Assembly (NCBI RefSeq): GCF_902506535.1
Contig: NZ_LR733826.1
Coordinates: forward strand, 589,079 to 653,078
DNA: 64,000 nt
Direction of reading: 5' to 3'
Source: Pseudomonas sp. 8Z
GTDB taxonomy: Bacteria; Pseudomonadota; Gammaproteobacteria; Pseudomonadales; Pseudomonadaceae
The notes beneath the pieces are model-generated. The model was not told the DNA's origin. It made no database searches and saw nothing but the letters and a program-made list of their open reading frames with translations. Positions 58,682 through 64,000 of the stretch are shown here, piece after piece; the stretch's first letter is position 1; each line of letters starts with the position of its first letter. The position numbers were made by a program, and so were the translations under genes.

Positions 58682-59656
58682 ATATTTCTCCACCAACTGG
58701 TCGATGGCGCCGAAAATGCTCTGCCCGGCGGCGTCGAACATCTCGATTCGCACCCGGTCGCCGAACGTGAGGAACGGCGTCTGCGCCTCGCCCTGCTCGA
58801 CGATCTCCAGCATGCGTTTCTCTGCCAGGCAGCTCGAGCCGGCGCTGCGGTCGTAATTGGACACCGTGCCCGAACCGATGATAGTGCCAGCTCCCAGCGG
58901 GCGAGTCCTGGCCGCGTGCGCCACAAGAGTGGGGAAGTTGAAGGTCATGTCCACACCGGCATCCGGCTGGCCAAACAGCACATCGTTGATATGCGAGACC
59001 AGTGGCCGATACACCTTGCCATCCTTCCAGCTCTCGCCCAGTTCGTCCGGGGTGATGGCCACCGGGGAGAAGCTCGACGACGGCTTGCTCTGGTAGAAAC
59101 CAAAGCCCTTGGCCAGCTCACCGGGAATCAGGTTACGCAGCGACACGTCGTTGACCAGCATCAGCAGGCGGATATACCCAGCCGCTTCGGCTGGCGTGGC
59201 GCCCATCGGCACGTCGTCGGTGATCACTGCCAGCTCGGCCTCCAGATCGATGCCCCAAGCCTCGTCGGCCAGGCGGATCGGTGCGTGCGGCGGGATAAAG
59301 GTATCGGCGCCGCCCTGGTACATCAGCGGGTCGTGCCAGAACGACTCCGGCATCTCGGCGCCACGCGCCTTGCGCACCAGCTCGACGTGATTGACGTAAG
59401 CACTGCCGTCGGCCCAGTGATAGGCACGCGGCAAGGGGCTATGGCAGGCCGCCTGGTCAAAAGCGAAGGCGTCATCAATCAATCCGTCGTTGAGGCGTTG
59501 GTAAACCGCTTCGAGCTTGGGCCGGGTAGCGTTCCAGTCGTCCAGCGCTGCCTGCAGAGTGACGGCAATCTGCGGCACGCGCACAGCGCGGGCCAGGTCG
59601 CGGGAGACCACGACGAGTACACCGTCGCGGCCTTGATTCAGTGATGCGAGTTTCAT
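58676..59656 (-). CDS. Fumarylacetoacetate hydrolase family protein (fumarylacetoacetase)
   Basis: A 326-residue protein. The C-terminal FAH catalytic domain shows metal-binding acids in the region IDLEAELAVITDDVPMGATP, plus MLVNDVSLRNLIPGE and GAGTIIGSGTVSN. It is shorter than the roughly 420-430-residue fumarylacetoacetase usual in pseudomonads and looks like the form paired with the short homogentisate dioxygenase. By context it cleaves fumarylacetoacetate to fumarate and acetoacetate. Confidence 0.85.
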   Translation of the reverse strand: MKLASLNQGRDGVLVVVSRDLARAVRVPQIAVTLQAALDDWNATRPKLEAVYQRLNDGLIDDAFAFDQAACHSPLPRAYHWADGSAYVNHVELVRKARGAEMPESFWHDPLMYQGGADTFIPPHAPIRLADEAWGIDLEAELAVITDDVPMGATPAEAAGYIRLLMLVNDVSLRNLIPGELAKGFGFYQSKPSSSFSPVAITPDELGESWKDGKVYRPLVSHINDVLFGQPDAGVDMTFNFPTLVAHAARTRPLGAGTIIGSGTVSNYDRSAGSSCLAEKRMLEIVEQGEAQTPFLTFGDRVRIEMFDAAGQSIFGAIDQLVEKYE

Positions 59657-59702
59657 CGGTAATCCTTTGCATGCTGAGGGAGGAGCGAGCCCTGAACGAA
59701 GA

Positions 59703-59732
59703 AAGAGCTTCGCGAGCAGAGCGCGCTCCTAC
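59703..59732. repeat. REP-like repeat between fah and hmgA
   Basis: AAGAGCTTCGCGAGCAGAGC then GCGCTCCTAC; on the minus strand it begins GTAGGAGCGCGCTCTGCTCG. It is close in sequence to the copy at 18661 and to the GTAGGAGCG REPs at 6586-6744. Confidence 0.7.
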
Positions 59733-59746
59733 GGGTTCTTTTGAGC

Positions 59747-60880
59747 CTAGAGTCCCGGCGCGCGCCAGGAGTTGACGTACTCGGTCACGTCCACCGCAGC
59801 AGCGGCATCACTCACCTCCAGGGCGCGGCGGGCGTCGATCATCACCGCCACCTCGTCGATAAAGGTGGCCGGATCGACCTGACTCTTCTTCAGCGCCTTG
59901 GGGTGCGGCCCATGGGGGAAGCCGCATGGGTGCAGGGTGACCATGCCCTGCTCGATGTTGTCGCGGCTGAAGAAGTTGCCCCGGTGGTAGAACAGCACTT
60001 CGTCGTAGTCATCGTTGTTGTGGAAGAACGGCACCTTGAGCGCGCCAGGGTCGGATTCCACCGGGCGCGGGGTAAAGGTGCAGACCACGAAACCGCTGGC
60101 GACGAAGGTGGTGTGCACCGACGGCGGCAGGTGGTAGCGATGGCTGACCAGCGGGCGAATGTCGCGCCAGTTCAGGCGCACCACGGTGTTGTCGCCATGC
60201 CAGCCGACCACGTCCAGCGGGTTGTAGGGGTAGGTCACGGTGCTGATCTGGCCGCGCCGTTTGATGCGGACTTGCCAGGTGTTCTCGTCCTGCTGCGCCT
60301 TGAAGGCGTCGTCGATATGCGGGTGCTCCAGCACCGCCGCATCGAAGATCGCCTGCGGCCCGAGTAGGCCCTTGTCCGGCAACTGGTAGGCGCCGTCGCT
60401 GTTCTCGATTAGCAGGAAGTAGCTCAGCGTGCTGGCCTCGATACGCCAGGCGGTACCACGCGGGATCAACAGGTAGTCGCCGTCGCGGTACTGCAGATGG
60501 CCGAAGTCGCAATAGAAATGCCCACTGCCCTCATGCACGAACAGCAGCTCGTCACCGTCTGCGTTGCGCACCAGATGGCGCATGGCGCCGTGGGTGCGCC
60601 ACACGCGCAGCTTCACATCGGCGTTGTGCAACGTCAGCGGTGCCGCCAGCGGGCAATCGCGCTCGCTGGGGATGTCGTTGAAGTTGAAGGCATGCGGGCG
60701 CAACGGGCCTTGCCAGTCGATCCAGCCGGTGGGCGGATGCTTGTGATGCAGGTGCGCGGTGGGGCCGAAGAAACCCTCGCGGCCCATTTCGCGTTCGTAG
60801 GTGCCCTGCGGCAGGTCGCAATGGGCCTGGCGTGAGCACTCGCCTTCACGTAGGGGAAAGCGGATCCATTGACGGCTCAT
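59747..60880 (-). CDS. hmgA: Homogentisate 1,2-dioxygenase, short type
   Basis: A 377-residue cupin-like Fe(II) dioxygenase that opens the ring of homogentisate. Metal and substrate residues are expected in the DDYDEVLFYHRGNF, GMVTLHPCGFPHGPHPKAL regions, which include a His and Glu. It is about 50-60 residues shorter than the usual Pseudomonas HmgA (about 430) and resembles the form I recall beside hppD in Vibrio and Shewanella. A GAGGAGTG sequence sits before the ATG at 60880, four bases after the hppD stop; the frame open to 61012 is antiparallel-type read-through and is rejected. Confidence 0.85.
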   Translation of the reverse strand: MSRQWIRFPLREGECSRQAHCDLPQGTYEREMGREGFFGPTAHLHHKHPPTGWIDWQGPLRPHAFNFNDIPSERDCPLAAPLTLHNADVKLRVWRTHGAMRHLVRNADGDELLFVHEGSGHFYCDFGHLQYRDGDYLLIPRGTAWRIEASTLSYFLLIENSDGAYQLPDKGLLGPQAIFDAAVLEHPHIDDAFKAQQDENTWQVRIKRRGQISTVTYPYNPLDVVGWHGDNTVVRLNWRDIRPLVSHRYHLPPSVHTTFVASGFVVCTFTPRPVESDPGALKVPFFHNNDDYDEVLFYHRGNFFSRDNIEQGMVTLHPCGFPHGPHPKALKKSQVDPATFIDEVAVMIDARRALEVSDAAAAVDVTEYVNSWRAPGL

Positions 60881-60884
60881 GGCA

Positions 60885-61967
60885 TCACTCCTCGGCGAGC
60901 ACACCGCGACGCAGTTGGTCTTCCTCGATGGATTCGAACAGGGCCTTGAAGTTGCCCTCGCCAAACCCCTGATTGCCCTTGCGCTGGATGATCTCGAAGA
61001 AGATCGGGCCAATCACCGTGTTGGTGAAGATCTGCAGCAGGATGCCGTCATCACTCGGCGCTCCGTCGATCAGGATGTTCAGCTCGCGCAATACGTCGGT
61101 CGGCTCACCATGGCCCGCGACGCGGCTGTCGACCTTCTCGTAATAGGTGTCCGGGGTGGTCATGAAGTCCACGCCATTGGCGCGCAACTGGCGCACGGTG
61201 GCGTAGATGTCGTCGGTGGACAGGGCGATATGCTGGATGCCTTCGCCGTGGTATTCGCGGATGAATTCCTCGATCTGCGACTTGTCATCGGCCGACTCAT
61301 TGATCGGAATGCGGATCTTGCCGCAAGGCGCGGTCATGGCGCGGGAGAACAGGCCGGTGAGCTTGCCTTCGATGTCGAAGTAGCGGATCTCGCGGAAACC
61401 CGCGATGCGTTCGTAAAAACCGGACCATACGTCCATCTGCCCACGGCGCACGTTGTGGGTCAGGTGGTCGATGCACTGCAGGCCGACGGCGTTGTCGTTG
61501 GGACTACGGCCTTCGATATATTCGAAGTCGACGTCGTAGATGCTCTTGTCGCCGTAACGGTCGACCAGATACAGCAGAGAGCCGCCGATGCCTTCGACGC
61601 AGGGGATGTTCAGTTCGCCGAAGTTGGCATGGCTGCCCACCAGCGTGGCGCCCTGCTGCTCGACGTAGGCGGCGGCCTGGGCCGCGTTCTTGACCCGAAA
61701 GGCCATGGCACAGGCGCTGGGGCCGTGTTTTTCGCCGAAGGCGCGCACATGGCCGCTGGGGCTGCCGTTGAGCACGATGTTGATGTCGTTCTGCTGGAAC
61801 AGCCACACCTCTTTGGAGCGGTGCTTGGCGGTTTCGGTAAAGCCCATGACGGTGAACAACTGGCGCAGTTGCTCAATACCTTCGGCACTCGGCGCGGTAA
61901 ATTCGACGAACTCGAAGCCATCGGTGCCGATGGGGTTGTGCTGCTCAATCTTGACCACGGCGCTCAT
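60885..61967 (-). CDS. hppD: 4-hydroxyphenylpyruvate dioxygenase
   Basis: A 360-residue Fe(II) enzyme that converts 4-hydroxyphenylpyruvate to homogentisate. The metal His residues lie in CIDHLTHNV and IQHIALSTDDI, and the Glu in GPIFFEIIQRKGNQGFGEGN, the signature of HPPD. It heads the hppD-hmgA-fah-maiA run, four bases from hmgA. No dedicated regulator lies beside it. Polymers of homogentisate would give brown pigment if the next step fails. Confidence 0.95.
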   Translation of the reverse strand: MSAVVKIEQHNPIGTDGFEFVEFTAPSAEGIEQLRQLFTVMGFTETAKHRSKEVWLFQQNDINIVLNGSPSGHVRAFGEKHGPSACAMAFRVKNAAQAAAYVEQQGATLVGSHANFGELNIPCVEGIGGSLLYLVDRYGDKSIYDVDFEYIEGRSPNDNAVGLQCIDHLTHNVRRGQMDVWSGFYERIAGFREIRYFDIEGKLTGLFSRAMTAPCGKIRIPINESADDKSQIEEFIREYHGEGIQHIALSTDDIYATVRQLRANGVDFMTTPDTYYEKVDSRVAGHGEPTDVLRELNILIDGAPSDDGILLQIFTNTVIGPIFFEIIQRKGNQGFGEGNFKALFESIEEDQLRRGVLAEE

Positions 61968-62199
61968 CTCGCCTCCTGATTGTCATGTGATGGCAGCGCA
62001 CGAATGCGTTGCGGACAACCTCATGACAACCGAGCGCAGAAGCACGCTCAAGATCGCTTGCAACACCTCGCCACAGCGGTCGAGCCCGTTATCGGCAATT
62101 TTTATTTACACAGACCTATAAGCCACTGGTAAAAGATGGCCAATTCGGCCATTCGTAAAATTTATCTTACATAGCGATTGACCGACTTGCCATAAGTCC

Positions 62200-62526
62200 T
62201 CAGACCGGACGCTCGAAACCGTAGGCCCGCTCGACCTTGGCCACACGGGTGGTGCAGGCGGCATACCACTCCGCCCTACCGCGCTCACGAACGGCACTGT
62301 GCTCGGCGTGCTCGCGCCAGGCGCGGATGGCCTCCTCGTTCTGCCAATAGGACAAGGTGATACCCAGGCCATCGCTGCGCGCCGACTCCACACCGAGAAA
62401 GCCTGGCTGCTGCGCGGCCAGCTCCAGCATGCGCTGCGCCGCCTCGGCGTAGCCGTCATCGACATCCGTACGCACCGAGGTGAACATCACCACGTAGTAA
62501 GGCGGCTTTGGCGTCTTGGCGATCAA
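62200..62526 (-). CDS. Antibiotic-biosynthesis-monooxygenase-fold protein
   Basis: A 108-residue dimeric alpha-beta barrel protein (ABM/DUF fold). It begins PYYVVMFTSVRTDVDDGYA and includes PGFLGVESARSDGLGITLSYWQ and EEAIRAWREHAEHSAVRERG, the common ABM pattern. Such small proteins act as monooxygenases, dehydratases or have no known reaction. It overlaps the stop of the GATase-like gene by 4 bases, so the two are coupled and presumably work together. Confidence 0.85.
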   Translation of the reverse strand: MIAKTPKPPYYVVMFTSVRTDVDDGYAEAAQRMLELAAQQPGFLGVESARSDGLGITLSYWQNEEAIRAWREHAEHSAVRERGRAEWYAACTTRVAKVERAYGFERPV

Positions 62527-63260
62527 GCCACCGCCTCCTGCTGCGCTTCATGCACCGATTGCACCGCGCAGGCACCGACCAGACCGGCGACCACCGGCGG
62601 CAGGCGACCTTGCAGCGCAGCGCGCTCGGGCTGGAACAGAGTGGCGATGAAGAAGGGATGGTCGTCCAGCTCGATGGCACGCACGGCACCCGCCTCGTCA
62701 TGCCCGGAAGCCTTCAGCGCCTGCGCCATCAGTGGCTCGATGAAGGCATCGTCGAGGCCATAGCGGCACAGGTACTGCTCGCTGATCTCGCGCACCCCGT
62801 ACAGCTCGGCGATACGCGAACCCGATACCAGGTGCACACGCTCGCTGACATCCTGCAGAGCGCAGGCCAGTGGCGCGATTAGCGGCGCCTGTGTTTGCGG
62901 CGAAAGCTCGGCATGTTCGGCATCTGCCCAACCCAGGTGATTACGCGCGTATTCCAGCAACGCGTGCTGAAAGCCGCCGCAGGTGCCGAGAAAAGGCACG
63001 CCCTGCTCGCGGGCGAAACGGATCGCGCGCAGCGCACCCTCGGTGACGGCATAGGGGCTGCCCGGCACACACCAGATGCCGTCATAGGCCAATAAGGTCG
63101 CGTCATCAAGAATGCGCTGCGTGGCCAACCAGTCGTACTCGACCGCCACACCCAGGGCTTCACCAGCCAGGCGCAGCGCCTCGGGAATAGCTCGGTGCGC
63201 GGTAATCGCTGCACTGTATTCGCCCACCAGGGCGACCTTGACTCGACACTTGCTGGACAT
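62523..63260 (-). CDS. CTP-synthase C-terminal-like glutamine amidotransferase homologue, triad His replaced
   Basis: A 245-residue class I GATase-fold protein related to the C-terminal domain of CTP synthase. The nucleophile-like Cys94 lies in FLGTCGGFQHALLEY, and WCVPGSPYAVTEGALRAIRF matches the family. The usual catalytic His-Pro-Glu is read here as TLFQPE, so Gln210 stands where His would be, and normal glutaminase chemistry is doubtful. No synthase domain is present. It is divergent from the LysR gene at 63355, whose product may control this pair. Confidence 0.85.
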   Translation of the reverse strand: MSSKCRVKVALVGEYSAAITAHRAIPEALRLAGEALGVAVEYDWLATQRILDDATLLAYDGIWCVPGSPYAVTEGALRAIRFAREQGVPFLGTCGGFQHALLEYARNHLGWADAEHAELSPQTQAPLIAPLACALQDVSERVHLVSGSRIAELYGVREISEQYLCRYGLDDAFIEPLMAQALKASGHDEAGAVRAIELDDHPFFIATLFQPERAALQGRLPPVVAGLVGACAVQSVHEAQQEAVA

Positions 63261-63354
63261 GACGGTGGCCTCTCTTGCTTGGCGGTTTGCCTGGCACTAT
63301 AAGATGGCGCCCGCGCAATAATAATTGGCGCACCGACAAGGAGAGATTGCAGCC

Positions 63355-64000
63355 GTGCAATATCAAATTGACCACACCGACCTCTCCCTGGTACTCGCCC
63401 TGGTGCGTGGCCGCTCTCTGGCACGCGCCGCCGAGCTGCTGCAGGTAGATGTTTCCACCGTATTTCGCGCCGTACGCCGCCTTGAGGCCGCTCTGGGCGT
63501 GGCGCTATTCGAGAAAAGCCGACGTGGCTACGAGCCCAGCGAGACCGCCCGCGCCCTGGCCGAACAAGCCGAGCGCGCCGAACAGGCGCTGGATGCCGCA
63601 CGCGTGGCGCTGGAACAAGGCAAACAGGTGGTCAGCGGCACAGTGCGCCTGACCTGCACCGACGCCGTGCTGAGCAGCCTGCTGCTACCGGCGCTGGCGC
63701 GCTTCATGCCCAACTATCCAGCGCTATCACTGGAACTGGTGACCTCCAACGACTTCGCCAATCTCAGCCGCCGCGACGCCGACCTGGCCCTGCGCCTGAC
63801 CAACCAGCCGCCAGAGCATCTGGTCGGCCGCCGCCTGGCCAAGGTGTCCTACGTGGTCTGCGCACGCGACGACGGCCAGGATCGCAGCGACCTGGCGCGG
63901 CAAAGCTGGATCGCCCCGGACGAGTCGATGCCGGATCACGCCACGGTACTCTGGCGCCAGCACGAGCTTCCGGGGGTCATGCCCAGCTACCGCTGCAGTA
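63355..64000 (+). CDS. LysR family transcriptional regulator (cut by window end)
   Basis: The frame starts with GTG at 63355, preceded by AAGGAG, and is open to the window edge (215 codons). The N-terminal winged helix-turn-helix is clear (SLARAAELLQVDVSTVFRAV, RRLEAALGVALFEKSRRGYE), followed by the start of the effector-binding domain (GTVRLTCTDAVLSSLLLPAL). Divergent placement 94 bases from the GATase-like gene is typical for a LysR activator and its target operon. The C-terminus is missing. Confidence 0.88.
   Translation, partial: MQYQIDHTDLSLVLALVRGRSLARAAELLQVDVSTVFRAVRRLEAALGVALFEKSRRGYEPSETARALAEQAERAEQALDAARVALEQGKQVVSGTVRLTCTDAVLSSLLLPALARFMPNYPALSLELVTSNDFANLSRRDADLALRLTNQPPEHLVGRRLAKVSYVVCARDDGQDRSDLARQSWIAPDESMPDHATVLWRQHELPGVMPSYRCS

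Noticed and set aside
60879..61979. Plus-strand frame of 366 codons
   Set aside because: Exactly opposite hppD; it is a shadow of that gene's codon pattern.

Overview
This 64 kb window is ordinary-looking chromosome of a Pseudomonas-type gammaproteobacterium. The evidence is high GC, dense short operons with ATGA overlaps, the neighbourhoods rnd-ycgL-ycgN, pirRS-gacS-ldhA and cysM-rlmD-relA-mazG, a rhlG gene, and REP-like repeats beginning GTAGGAGCG or GTAGGGCGG. From memory, gene content and order resemble two separate PAO1 regions (around PA1270-PA1304 and PA0912-PA0936) placed side by side. Some features, such as the short homogentisate dioxygenase cluster, suggest a species outside the aeruginosa group, perhaps the mendocina/oleovorans group; that is inference. 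I see no prophage, insertion sequence, plasmid function or CRISPR array.

Layout. 1-6.7 kb: DUF2937 protein (cut by the window edge), YafJ-like glutamine amidotransferase, oligopeptidase B, a chemoreceptor and a YajD-type HNH protein. 6.7-11.1 kb (minus): an HExxH protein, then rnd-ycgL-hydroxyacid dehydrogenase-ycgN. 11.2-15.7 kb: SMP-30-like protein, sseA, a Cys glutathione peroxidase, and a MarR-MFS-miniprotein unit with a palindromic operator candidate. 15.7-25 kb (minus): a ten-gene cobalamin operon (cobO, cobB, bluB, cobD, cobC decarboxylase, cobQ, cobU, cobT, phosphatase, cobS) behind a cobalamin riboswitch and hairpin. It covers corrin adenosylation, amidation, aminopropanol arm attachment, dimethylbenzimidazole synthesis and nucleotide-loop assembly.

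25-30 kb: two tandem NlpC/P60 lipoproteins, a sirtuin, moeA and moaB facing mobA (molybdenum cofactor), a small lipoprotein and tRNA-Pro. 30-34 kb: a glutaredoxin-like protein, a DUF5610 protein, a Rof-like antiterminator, a DUF2058 protein and mazG. 34-49 kb: relA, rlmD and cysM; then a TonB receptor with its two-component system (PirA/PirS/PirR-like), the global regulator gacS, ldhA, two small proteins and dinB. 49-54 kb: two tandem initiator tRNA cassettes, rimO, an RsuA-like protein lacking the catalytic aspartate, trmO and rhlG. 54-58 kb: a second chemoreceptor and a sodium symporter. 58-62 kb (minus): the tyrosine catabolic genes hppD-hmgA-fah-maiA. 62-64 kb: a monooxygenase-fold protein and a degenerate glutamine-amidotransferase-like protein, divergent from a LysR regulator cut by the window end.

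Most of the window is housekeeping or conserved accessory metabolism. The points most worth a second look are the catalytic-residue losses (RsuA-like Asp to Gln; GATase-like His to Gln), the short-type tyrosine cluster, a non-coding element present twice (8.1 and 31.9 kb), the candidate operators at 15.66 and 41.14 kb, and a 40-residue membrane miniprotein coupled to an MFS pump. I did not find anything I can defend as a wholly new system.
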